A stretch of DNA of 37,433 bases from an uncultured bacterium. Lineage in GTDB: Bacteria; Myxococcota_A; UBA796; CAJQPC01. A program made the position numbers and the translations under genes. Of the stretch, positions 8,818-16,235 are shown one piece after another; within the stretch, counting starts at the first letter, position 1; the number at the start of each line of letters is the position of its first letter. Location of the stretch: contig CAJQPC010000159.1 in assembly GCA_905480105.1 (NCBI GenBank), forward strand, positions 1 to 37,433. The letters are read 5' to 3'. The notes beneath the pieces are model-generated. The model searched no databases and had not been told where the DNA came from. It saw nothing but the letters and a program-made list of their open reading frames with translations.

Positions 8818-8851
8818 GATCCCCCCTGGGTTCTTGGCGACGATCCCCCCT
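8818..8851. repeat. Short direct repeat upstream of the WYL gene
   Basis: GATCCCCCCT occurs at 8818-8827 and again at 8842-8851, a 24-bp period, 20 bp before the WYL start. Two further GATC-containing words lie just upstream. It could be a regulator site or chance. It is the only structure I see in this part of the 262-bp intergenic region. Confidence 0.3.
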
Positions 8852-8871
8852 CTCCGCTTAGCGAAAATCCG

Positions 8872-9843
8872 ATGCAGCACCTGAACAAGGGCCAGAAAAT
8901 GGTCCGGATTGTCGAGTTGATGACCCGCCGAGGAGGCGTGCGCGCCATAGACCTAATGGGCCGCTTTGACTTGGATGCGCGCTCACTGCGGCGCTACCTG
9001 CGAGATCTCAAAGACCTGGACCTCCCGATCCAGGACCAAGGCCTGGGGGCCGACCGCACCATCTCTCTCGACCCTGGCTACCGACGCTCAGGCGTTCAGC
9101 TCACCCTGCCCGAGGTACTGAGCCTTCACTTCGGACGAAAGCTATTTTCCTTCCTGGATGACACCCAGTTTGCCCAAGGTCTCGACGACGCTCTGGAGCG
9201 CCTGCAGCCGGCCATTCCGCGGGCACACGCAGAGCTTGCCCCCGACCTTGACCGCAAGTTCATGGCGGTTCCAGAGCACGCAAAGTCCTACGCGGACAAG
9301 GGAGACCTCTTGGACGAAGTCCTCACCGCACTGCTCTACAACAACGCGGCAAAAGCCGAGTACGTCAAAGTCAGCGGCGCGACCAAGGTCTACGATTTAG
9401 AGCCGCTGACCCTCGCCACATACCGACAAGGCCTGTACCTCTTTGCCAGGGACCGGCAGGTGGACCAGATCAAGACCTTCGCGGTAGAGCGCTTCTCACG
9501 CTTCTCACGCCTTCGCATGGAGAAATTCCAGCACCCGGCCGGATACGACCCAGAGGCCTATGTTCACGGCGCCTTTGGCATTATCCAAGCTCCTCCGGAA
9601 AGCGTGCGAGCGGTCTTTGAGCCCAAGGTTGCCCCTTACCTAAGGGAGCGGCGCTGGCACCACACCCAGGAGAACGAAGAGCTCTCCGATGGGCGTCTTC
9701 GCATGTACATGAAGGTGGGCTTGAGCGAAGAGCTCATTACATGGCTGCTTGGTTTTGGCCCAGAGGTGCTCGTCGAGTCCCCCCCCGCATTGGTCGAGCG
9801 CCTCAGGCAGGCCACACGAAGCGCTGCCGAGCGCTACCAATGA
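8872..9843 (+). CDS. WYL-domain transcriptional regulator
   Basis: A 323-residue cytoplasmic DNA-binding protein. The N-terminal ~5-65 is a winged helix (IDLMGRFDLDARSLRRYLRDLKDL). Residues ~150-215 form the WYL fold, with the signature triad read as LYL at 188-190 within YRQGLYLFARDR, followed by VERFSRFSRL. Residues ~230-320 are the C-terminal extension (WCX) usual in this family. The length matches PafC/DriD-type regulators, which sense nucleic acid and activate DNA-damage genes in other bacteria. I infer a similar signal here because of the SOS-type boxes upstream. The stop overlaps the next start as ATGA, so translation is coupled. Confidence 0.85.
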   Translation: MQHLNKGQKMVRIVELMTRRGGVRAIDLMGRFDLDARSLRRYLRDLKDLDLPIQDQGLGADRTISLDPGYRRSGVQLTLPEVLSLHFGRKLFSFLDDTQFAQGLDDALERLQPAIPRAHAELAPDLDRKFMAVPEHAKSYADKGDLLDEVLTALLYNNAAKAEYVKVSGATKVYDLEPLTLATYRQGLYLFARDRQVDQIKTFAVERFSRFSRLRMEKFQHPAGYDPEAYVHGAFGIIQAPPESVRAVFEPKVAPYLRERRWHHTQENEELSDGRLRMYMKVGLSEELITWLLGFGPEVLVESPPALVERLRQATRSAAERYQ

Positions 9844-10736
9844 GCATCGTGCATCCCCCCGCGAGTGCCTGGCCGCTGGTGGAATATCCCGAAGATGAGT
9901 GGGCGGCTGATGAGTGGCTGCCGGACCCCTCTTCCTATGCGAACTACCGCAAGTGGACCGCAGGCACGCTGACCGAGCCGGCCTACGAGCAGGCCGACCG
10001 GCGCTTCATGCGGAGCTACCGGTCCATTCTGAAAGGGCAGCTACCCCTGAGAGAAGACAGCCTGAGCGAGGAGGCCCAAGCGCTTGCGCTGGAGCTGGCG
10101 CTGAGCCACGACTGGCGCTCGCCCTTGGCACAAGAACGGGGTGTCAGCGATGAGGTAATCGCCCAATTCGCCGAGGACTATGTACCCGATGCGCCGCTGC
10201 TCATGGAACGCTTCCTAGGTCCCTACGCAGAACACGGCAGCCGGGCCCTTCACACTCCTGCGATGGCCCATACTGCGCTGCTCTTGACCTTGGCCAATGC
10301 TGCCAGCCCAGCGCTACGGTTCAGGAACGCCAGACCTCGGCCGGACGTGCTGGACCGCAAAGCCGTAGGGGCGCTCATTCAGGCGCCGGCCATGCTCTGG
10401 GACGCGGACTGGAATCCTTTACTGCCTCTCTTCGAGACTTGGCGCCCAAAGGGACCGGTGCACGCCTCCCCGGTTCCCCTACGCCCCGAAAGACCTGGCA
10501 GGCTAGTCCTGGCACGCTTGGTCCACCACCAAGACGGTAGCTGCAGCGCCAACATGGCCATTTCCATTTCAAGCGCTCCATCCGCCGGGTGGCTACGACG
10601 CCGAATGCGCATTGAGCTGCTGCGCTTGCGGCGTCACGACCGCCGGGCCAACTGGGAGACCGTGCTTCGCACACGCGCTGAGGTGCTCTATCGTAGCTGT
10701 GCGGTCTGGAACTGGACCCAGGAGAACTCCCGATGA
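9840..10736 (+). CDS. Conserved-context protein of unknown function, coupled to WYL regulator
   Basis: A 298-residue protein with no signal peptide or membrane helix. The N-terminus is acidic and Trp-rich (EYPEDEWAADEWLPDPSSY) and the body is mostly helical. The C-terminal third is strongly basic (WLRRRMRIELLRLRRHDRR), which could contact nucleic acid or a membrane surface. I recognise no family. ATG 9840 overlaps the WYL stop by four bases (ATGA), and its own stop overlaps the next start in the same way. The three proteins are therefore probably made together. A longer in-frame extension lies inside the WYL gene and is unlikely. Confidence 0.75.
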   Translation: MSIVHPPASAWPLVEYPEDEWAADEWLPDPSSYANYRKWTAGTLTEPAYEQADRRFMRSYRSILKGQLPLREDSLSEEAQALALELALSHDWRSPLAQERGVSDEVIAQFAEDYVPDAPLLMERFLGPYAEHGSRALHTPAMAHTALLLTLANAASPALRFRNARPRPDVLDRKAVGALIQAPAMLWDADWNPLLPLFETWRPKGPVHASPVPLRPERPGRLVLARLVHHQDGSCSANMAISISSAPSAGWLRRRMRIELLRLRRHDRRANWETVLRTRAEVLYRSCAVWNWTQENSR

Positions 10737-11149
10737 TCATGCTTCTGATTTCCTGCTCGATCGGCGAGATCAGCGTCAACCCCAGCACCCTGGACTTCGG
10801 GGAGGTGGACTTTAATGCTGAGCCACTGGATTGCGATAGCGAGGAGGGCGGCTGCGCCCCCACCACGGTCACCATTCGCAACGAAGGGGATGACACACTG
10901 ACCCTTACCGGCAGCGGCTGGCAGCCCGACTATCTCTGCATCGAAGGCTTTGAGTCTGACACTCTGGACCTGGGAGCCTTGCCAGCTGGTGCGGCCTTCG
11001 ATCTCGTGATCGCTGTATGCGGAAAGGACCCTGGCTATGGGACCCCCCTTAGTGGCGACCTGCGGTTTACCCCCAGCAGTGGGGACGCAGTGACCCTTTT
11101 TTGGAGCTTCACCCCAGTACGAGATCAGGGCGAAGATACCGGAAGATGA
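10733..11149 (+). CDS. Short ASH/choice-of-anchor-D-like lipoprotein
   Basis: A 138-residue protein with a very short lipoprotein-like start: MIMLLISC, with Cys at position 8 and no basic residue before it. The mature part fits one immunoglobulin-like ASH/choice-of-anchor-D unit: SVNPSTLDFGEVDF, then TVTIRNEGDDTLTLTG, then GDLRFTPSSGDAVTLFW. Such domains occur in surface proteins of Myxococcota and relatives. Two cysteine pairs could form disulfides. ATG 10733 overlaps the previous stop as ATGA. If the first seven residues do not act as a signal, the protein would remain cytoplasmic. Confidence 0.68.
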   Translation: MIMLLISCSIGEISVNPSTLDFGEVDFNAEPLDCDSEEGGCAPTTVTIRNEGDDTLTLTGSGWQPDYLCIEGFESDTLDLGALPAGAAFDLVIAVCGKDPGYGTPLSGDLRFTPSSGDAVTLFWSFTPVRDQGEDTGR

Positions 11150-11308
11150 ACCTAAAACTGCACGGCAAGATGCTTGAACAGGTCAAGCCCGTGTCAAGCA
11201 AGGGGAACAATCCAGGGCCAGAGGGTGTCCTTGTGAGCGCAAAGGGTCGACGTCCTGCGCCCCGCCCATTAATCAGCCGCCCAAATTTCTCCACAGAGAG
11301 CCCTCCAC

Positions 11309-12451
11309 ATGAAGCGCTTGTTCGCCCTGCCTCTCCTGGCAGCCGCAGCCCTGTTTTCCGCCCCAGCCACAGCTGCCTGCGAGAGGGAGGTGGCAGCCGC
11401 CCAGAAGAAGCAAGGCGCTGCGGTCGCGCCCGCGTTCGAGAGAGTCATCGCGTGCGATGCCAAGATCGCCAAGCAGACCTTTCCGACACTGCTCCAGCAA
11501 ACCACCGACGTGGAAAGCATCCTCGCTCTCTCTATGGCTGCCATTGACAACGAGGTCTGGAACCCTGTTTGGGAGATGCTCTCCTTGATCAAGGACTACG
11601 ACGCTCGTGACGAGGTGGCTGCGGCCATAGGCGGAAAGTGCGCTGAGAATGAGCGGGTCGTTTCCTTTCTTCAGGGTGCCTACTTCGGTCTGCGTGACAT
11701 CGAGTTCTCCCGTTGGGAGGGCGCCCTGGTGACCTGCGAGGCGGATAGCTTCGATGCGTGGTTGGTCAGCACCGTAGAGTCACCACCTGCCAAGCAGTAC
11801 GACGAGAAGTACTCGAAAGTCGCTGAGATCTACGTCAAGCGCAAAGGCGTAGCGAGCTTGGAGGCCCTCTCTAAAGCCGGCGTCAAGGCTGCTGAGAACA
11901 ACGGTCCCTTCGACGCGGTGCTCATCGCCATGGACGCAGCCGTGGCTCCACAGCTCGGCGCCGACATCTCCACCGAAGACCAAGCCGCCTTGGAGACCGC
12001 CCTGGTGGCCATGGCCAAGAGCCTGCCCCCCGAACAGGCCAAATCCATCGCAGACCGCCTTTCCAACGCAGGCTCCTCCAGCGCTGCGGCCAGCCTATTG
12101 CCGGCCATCTACCCAGAGCGCATGAGAGGCGGAAACAGCTTCGTCTACGGCGGCATCGCCATTGAGTCCGGCGAGTGCAAGGGTGGGAAGACTGCCATCC
12201 TTCACGTTGCAGAGGTTCACGAGTCTGGCAAGCGCTACATCATCGCCAATGACGCCAACGCTGGCATGAGCGCTTTTGGCCCCAAGCTAAAGAAGTGCGA
12301 GATGGACACCGAGACTTGGCCCGTGATCATCAGCGCTGAGCCCCTGGACAGCAACGGCCTGGACGAATTCTACGCCATGATCGAGAGCCAGTGGAGCGAG
12401 AAGGGCTACCAGGTCAAGCGCCGCGACGAAAACAAGATCGTCCTGGACTAA
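11309..12451 (+). CDS. Secreted or periplasmic Cys-containing protein, function unknown
   Basis: A 380-residue protein with a clear Sec signal peptide: MKR basic start, Leu/Ala core, and a likely cleavage after APATA near residue 22. The mature protein is helical and Ala-rich, with six dispersed cysteines (ACERE, IACDAK, GGKCAE, VTCEAD, GECKGG, KKCEMD). That is an even number and fits disulfides in the periplasm. The C-terminal ~100 residues change to a beta-rich, charged domain (NSFVYGGIAIESGECKGG, then YIIANDANAGMSAFGPKLKK). I recognise no family. A 159-bp gap separates it from the preceding lipoprotein gene, and a strong terminator follows. Confidence 0.8.
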   Translation: MKRLFALPLLAAAALFSAPATAACEREVAAAQKKQGAAVAPAFERVIACDAKIAKQTFPTLLQQTTDVESILALSMAAIDNEVWNPVWEMLSLIKDYDARDEVAAAIGGKCAENERVVSFLQGAYFGLRDIEFSRWEGALVTCEADSFDAWLVSTVESPPAKQYDEKYSKVAEIYVKRKGVASLEALSKAGVKAAENNGPFDAVLIAMDAAVAPQLGADISTEDQAALETALVAMAKSLPPEQAKSIADRLSNAGSSSAAASLLPAIYPERMRGGNSFVYGGIAIESGECKGGKTAILHVAEVHESGKRYIIANDANAGMSAFGPKLKKCEMDTETWPVIISAEPLDSNGLDEFYAMIESQWSEKGYQVKRRDENKIVLD

Positions 12452-12467
12452 TCCAGTCCAGACGTAG

Positions 12468-12504
12468 AAAGGGCCGCCTCATCCATTGGATGAGGCGGCC
12501 CTTT
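12468..12504. terminator. Bidirectional intrinsic terminator
   Basis: Arms 12468-12483 and 12489-12504 pair around cattg. The stem begins with AAA and ends with TTT, so both convergent genes (the secreted protein on plus, the TPR microprotein on minus) can use it. Confidence 0.8.
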
Positions 12505-12551
12505 GCACTCTGGTGTTGCTCGAAACAAACCCGAGAAACATCGCGGACTAC

Positions 12552-12812
12552 TCAGCGCCCAAACAAACTCCGGATGCGCAGGCCAAAGCCTCTCGCCGGC
12601 CGCTCTTGGCTCAGGTCTTTGAGAAATTCCCGGGCGCGGTCCATGTGGGCATCCAGTACCAAGGCCTCTCGGAAGTGCTGCATCGCGGCTTCCCTGCGTT
12701 CTTCACGCATCGCTAAACGGCCAAGCTGCAAGTGCGCGAAGGCACGGCTGCGCCGGTCTGGGTCAAAAACCAAGATGCTCTGAAGCTCTTCCATTTCAAG
12801 GGTCATGTGCAT
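12552..12812 (-). CDS. Small TPR protein
   Basis: An 86-residue protein containing about one and a half TPR motifs: AFAHLQLGRLAMREERREAA followed by MQHFREALVLDAHMDRAREF. The basic Gly/Phe tail ends RIRSLFGR. ATG 12812 has AGGA seven bases upstream; a second ATG at 12806 is possible. The protein may be an adaptor, but partners are unknown. It is convergent with the secreted-protein gene across a shared terminator. Confidence 0.65.
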   Translation of the reverse strand: MHMTLEMEELQSILVFDPDRRSRAFAHLQLGRLAMREERREAAMQHFREALVLDAHMDRAREFLKDLSQERPARGFGLRIRSLFGR

Positions 12813-12841
12813 GGCTAGATCCTAAACGCAAATTCTCATGT

Positions 12842-13219
12842 CTACAGCTTCTTGACGTGAAGGGCCTTCTCCAAAAAGGGGCCCACGCCGTGCTCGATGG
12901 GTCCAAAACACAGGGCAAAGCAACTTACCTGCACACCATAGGGTTCGTGCATGCAGGTTCCCAGCCCGAAGGGATCTACATCCTTGAACGACAGAAGTAC
13001 TTTGGGCTGGATGCGTTTATTGGCCTCTCTGCCATTGCAAACGGCCAGCCCAGTCGATGCGAAAGCGCTGAACAAGCCCCGTCTCGTCGAGAGAGTGACG
13101 GAGCAGCCCGAAAGCAGAACAGGTGTCTCCCAAGCGTAAAAAGAGCACGCTGTGCTGCAGTCATAGCGAAGACCAGGGACGCGGCACCGCGTATTAAGTA
13201 TTGACATGTCAATACACAT
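12842..13219 (-). CDS. Possible Cys-rich protein, coding status uncertain
   Basis: This is the only open frame I find in a 500-bp stretch (12813-13320) with no certain gene. The minus-strand frame gives up to 125 residues with ten cysteines (e.g. RYDCSTACSFYAWETPVLLSGC and GVQVSCFALCF). Over its 3' 95 codons about two thirds of third positions are G or C, above its first and second positions. That pattern favours minus-strand coding over the plus-strand frame at 12857-13204 in the same register. Against it: no Shine-Dalgarno at ATG 13219 or 13207, and a regulatory palindrome lies inside its first codons. The real start may be further in. Confidence 0.33.
   Translation of the reverse strand: MCIDMSILNTRCRVPGLRYDCSTACSFYAWETPVLLSGCSVTLSTRRGLFSAFASTGLAVCNGREANKRIQPKVLLSFKDVDPFGLGTCMHEPYGVQVSCFALCFGPIEHGVGPFLEKALHVKKL
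13198..13215. promoter_or_regulatory. Perfect 18-bp palindrome, probable operator
   Basis: GTATTGACATGTCAATAC is a perfect palindrome. It is centred about 55 bp before the transcription start predicted from the sigma-54 element downstream. It also contains TTGACA, but no convincing -10 follows. It may bind the activator or a repressor of the 56-residue membrane protein gene. Confidence 0.55.
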
Positions 13220-13235
13220 CGACGTAAATCAAATC

Positions 13236-13251
13236 TGGCACGCTCCCTGCA
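13236..13251 (+). promoter_or_regulatory. Sigma-54 (-24/-12) promoter
   Basis: TGGCACG-ctcc-CTGCA matches the sigma-54 consensus TGGCACG-N4-TTGCA at all but one position. The invariant GG and GC have the exact 12-base offset. The predicted transcript starts near 13262, giving a leader of about 59 bases before ATG 13321. Sigma-54 promoters need an AAA+ activator; one such gene lies in this window (18915-20366), though a direct link is not shown. Confidence 0.75.
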
Positions 13252-13320
13252 ACGGAATCTTGTTGAAACCCGCTCCTGCTGTTCCTGCTGGCGCTCTCGC
13301 GCACTCCCCCGGAGACTCTC

Positions 13321-13491
13321 ATGGCCCGTTCCCTGACCATTAAGCACACCGAAGCCCCTGGTACTTCGCGTCTTTTCAACGTCTTCCTGCTCCTCGCAGC
13401 AGGCTGGCTGGGGCTTAGCGTACTGGCCGCTGCTTTTTCTGGAGAAGCCGACGCCGCTCTGGAACAGACCAGTTCTTTCAACGCTGAGTAG
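13321..13491 (+). CDS. 56-residue single-pass membrane microprotein
   Basis: The reading frame runs from ATG 13321 to TAG 13489-13491. GGAG (13311-13314) lies six bases before the start. The N-terminal ~18 residues are polar and basic. Residues ~19-40 (FNVFLLLAAGWLGLSVLAAAF) form one membrane helix, and the tail is short and acidic (SGEADAALEQ). No cleavage site is convincing, so it is probably a bitopic membrane protein. A near-perfect sigma-54 promoter and an 18-bp palindrome precede it, which strongly supports a real, tightly regulated gene. I recognise no family. Confidence 0.7.
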   Translation: MARSLTIKHTEAPGTSRLFNVFLLLAAGWLGLSVLAAAFSGEADAALEQTSSFNAE

Positions 13492-13520
13492 AATTCCATC
13501 TACTTGGAATTGAGTTGCCT

Positions 13521-14546
13521 TCAGTCTCCGAGGATGATTCCGGCCTGAGGGCGCAGATGCACCGGGTCACCCAGGCTATGACCGCTCCCGGCATCGACCA
13601 AGGCCTGCCAGTCCTGGCCTTGCACCCGGTAGCGAACATGGCTGCCCAAGAAGCTGACCGCTTGCACTACACCGGGTAGACCACTGGCGGCGAAGCTCAT
13701 TGATTCTGGCCGGACTCCCAGCTCACAAGGGCCGGACTCTGGTGCCCCTTGGCATGGGTGGGCTTGAAGCTCAATATCCCCGACCCGGACGCGCCCGCCG
13801 CCCAGGGCCAGGGCCGGCAGCGCATCCAGCTTGCCCACAAACTGGGCTACAAAGCGGCTGTCTGGGCGATGGTAGAGATCCTGAGGCGCTGCACACTGGG
13901 CAATGACACCGGCATTCATGACAGCCACCCGGTCCGAGAGCGACAGGGCCTCTTCCTGATCGTGGGTGACAACAATAACGGTCACCCCGATGCGCTTAAC
14001 CAAGGCACGGAGCTCATCCCGCAGCTCCTCTCGCAGCTTGGCGTCCAGATTGGAGAGGGGCTCATCCAAGAGCAAGACCTGGGGCTCGGCCACCAAGGCA
14101 CGAGCCAACGCCACACGCTGCTGCTGCCCCCCTGAGAGTTGGTGCGGATAGCGCTCCTCTAAACCGCCAAGCTGTACTTGTTCCAGGGCGGACCTGGCCT
14201 TGTCCAATGCATCTGCCCTACCCTCCAAGATCAGCGGATAGGCGACGTTGTCTAGAACGTTTCGGTGGGGCCAGACCGCGTAGCTCTGGAAGACCATGCC
14301 CAGGCGGCGCCTCTCAGGGGGCACAAAGAGCCCAGGACCCGAGACCAGACTTCCACCTATGCTGACCTGGCCTTGGGTAGGCACTTCCAAACCGGCGACC
14401 ATGCGGAGGGTTGTGGTCTTGCCACAGCCACTTGGGCCCAAGAGACAGAGCACCTCACCTTGATCAATGCTCAAAGAGAGACCGCGCACGACGTGCACGT
14501 CCCCAAAGCGCTTGTGGACGGCATCGAGCTGAACTTGAACGGGCAT
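13521..14546 (-). CDS. ABC transporter ATP-binding protein, iron(III)/FbpC-like
   Basis: A 341-residue cytoplasmic ATPase that would power the importer encoded upstream. Walker A is GPSGCGKT at 37-44, the Q-loop glutamine is at 87, the signature LSGGQQQR is at 137-144, the Walker B Asp-Glu is at 161-162 and the switch His is at 195, so all catalytic parts are intact. The last ~100 residues form a TOBE-type regulatory domain (GVRPESMSF). The sequence fits the FbpC/PotA/ThiQ group. Substrate is inferred from the binding protein. ATG 14546 directly abuts the permease stop with no intervening base. Confidence 0.93.
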   Translation of the reverse strand: MPVQVQLDAVHKRFGDVHVVRGLSLSIDQGEVLCLLGPSGCGKTTTLRMVAGLEVPTQGQVSIGGSLVSGPGLFVPPERRRLGMVFQSYAVWPHRNVLDNVAYPLILEGRADALDKARSALEQVQLGGLEERYPHQLSGGQQQRVALARALVAEPQVLLLDEPLSNLDAKLREELRDELRALVKRIGVTVIVVTHDQEEALSLSDRVAVMNAGVIAQCAAPQDLYHRPDSRFVAQFVGKLDALPALALGGGRVRVGDIELQAHPCQGAPESGPCELGVRPESMSFAASGLPGVVQAVSFLGSHVRYRVQGQDWQALVDAGSGHSLGDPVHLRPQAGIILGD

Positions 14547-16235
14547 CTACAACCCCACCTTGCCGCCAGAGAGGCGTCGCGCGAGCAGATTACCCCCCAG
14601 GACCAGGACCGCGACGAGCACGGCCAAGACGGCGGCCCCGGGTGGGTCCCCGTATGCCTGGAGGTTGAAGAGCAAGGTGCCAACGACCGGAGTGTCCGGG
14701 CCAAATAGCAGAATGCTCATCGTGATCTCAGAGAAGGCTGGAAGGAATACCAGCAGCCACGCCGCGACCAGATTGGGACGCAGCAAGGGAAAGGTGACAT
14801 CACGAAGGGCCTTGCCCCAAGATGCCCCTGACATCCGAGCCGCCTCCTCCAAGGAGGGGTGCAGGGCCAGCAACCCCGAGCGTGCATTCCCCACCGGGAA
14901 GGCTAGGAACTTGACCATGTAAGCGAGTCCCAGAATCCACAACGTATCTTTGAGTTCCAAGGTAAACCGTAGATTTTCCGCTACAACAAGCGAGATAGGC
15001 TGGGAAAAGGCCAAGATAAAGCCAAGCGATAAAACCGTTCCGGGCACCGCATAGGGCAACGCCGACAGCCAAGCCAGAAAACCTCGCCCGGGCGTGTTCG
15101 TACGCTCCCGGAGATAGGCCACAAAAGTGCCCAGAACCACCCCGGCAGAGGCAGCTCCGGCGGCCAAGATCAAACTGTTGAACAGGGCATGGGGCGCCTG
15201 ATCCCCAGTCAACACCTTCACGTAGTTGTCGAAGCTGAGATTCTCCAGCGCTAATCCGCCTCCAAGGTTCTCCATCAGGCTGGTGGCCAGAAGAGTACCC
15301 AGGGGAAGAATGACCCCCATCAACGCATACAGGCCCACAAAAACCTGGGCCGGAATCCGCCAGCCACCCAGGGACCATCGTCCCCCACGTGCAGCCTTGC
15401 CAGTCACGGTCGTGAAGCTGCGGCTGCCCTCCAATAGACGCCCCAGGGTAGGCAGCCCCACGCCGATCACGAGCAACCCAACAGACAACGCAACTGCCAA
15501 CGGGCGACCAGTGGCTGGCGACAGGTCCAAGGCTTGGTAAATCCGCGTGGTCAGCACCCAGCGCGGTTGAGCTGCTCCCGTGGACAAGAGGTACGGCACG
15601 CCAAAGGATGCTGCCGACGCCGCGGTGACAAAGCTGGCGGCACTCGCCAGTGCCGGCAGGGAGAGGGGCAAGGTGATCCCAAAGAAAACGCGCAGAGGGC
15701 CCGCCCCCGAGATTCGTGCCGCCTCCTCCAGGGTGGGATCCATGCGCTCGAGCGAGGACGCCACGGCCATGAAGATGAAGGGTGTGAAGGCCAAGCCCAG
15801 GACCCAGACCATGCCGGGCACCGAGTAGATGTTGAAGACCTGGCCGCCTATGGACTTATTCAGTGCACCTGAGCTTGGATTGGCCAAGTGGATCCAAGCA
15901 ATGGCCCCGATGTAGGGCGGGATGACATAGGGCAAGGTGCAGAGTGCCCGCCAGGTGTCGCGTCTGGGCAGATCCGAGGCACCAAAGAGCCAACCCAACG
16001 GAATCCCCAAGAGCAGGGTGAAAGCCAGGGTTCCCAAAGCGAGCTGCACGGTATGCAACGCAGCTTGCCGATTTACGGCGCTCCCAATCGCACCTGACCA
16101 GACCTCGGGCCCGGCACCGATAGCTTCGATCAGCAGGACACCCAGTGGACCGCCAATAAAGACCAATAGCAGGAGCCCAGAGCAGCCCAACACCAGCAGG
16201 CGCCCCAAACCCACACGCTCCAGCCAGACCCGCAT
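14547..16235 (-). CDS. ABC transporter permease, iron(III)/FbpB-like (fused double permease)
   Basis: A 562-residue polytopic inner-membrane protein with about 12 hydrophobic helices and two binding-protein-dependent permease domains in tandem. Each has the EAA loop that docks the ATPase: EEAARISGAGPLRVFFGITL in the first half and EEAARMSGASWGKALRDVTF in the second. Tandem fusion and length are typical of FbpB-type iron(III) permeases. Start ATG 16235 directly abuts the stop of the binding-protein gene, so translation is probably coupled. No defects seen. Confidence 0.93.
   Translation of the reverse strand: MRVWLERVGLGRLLVLGCSGLLLLVFIGGPLGVLLIEAIGAGPEVWSGAIGSAVNRQAALHTVQLALGTLAFTLLLGIPLGWLFGASDLPRRDTWRALCTLPYVIPPYIGAIAWIHLANPSSGALNKSIGGQVFNIYSVPGMVWVLGLAFTPFIFMAVASSLERMDPTLEEAARISGAGPLRVFFGITLPLSLPALASAASFVTAASAASFGVPYLLSTGAAQPRWVLTTRIYQALDLSPATGRPLAVALSVGLLVIGVGLPTLGRLLEGSRSFTTVTGKAARGGRWSLGGWRIPAQVFVGLYALMGVILPLGTLLATSLMENLGGGLALENLSFDNYVKVLTGDQAPHALFNSLILAAGAASAGVVLGTFVAYLRERTNTPGRGFLAWLSALPYAVPGTVLSLGFILAFSQPISLVVAENLRFTLELKDTLWILGLAYMVKFLAFPVGNARSGLLALHPSLEEAARMSGASWGKALRDVTFPLLRPNLVAAWLLVFLPAFSEITMSILLFGPDTPVVGTLLFNLQAYGDPPGAAVLAVLVAVLVLGGNLLARRLSGGKVGL

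Noticed and set aside
12857..13204. A 115-codon plus-strand frame starting GTG
   Set aside because: No ribosome site, a weaker third-position GC signal than the minus-strand frame in the same register, and an end inside the regulatory palindrome.
13201..13230. TTGACA as a sigma-70 -35 box for the 56-residue gene
   Set aside because: At 17-18 bp spacing only a poor -10 (gtaaat or taaatc) is present, while the sigma-54 element just downstream is nearly perfect.
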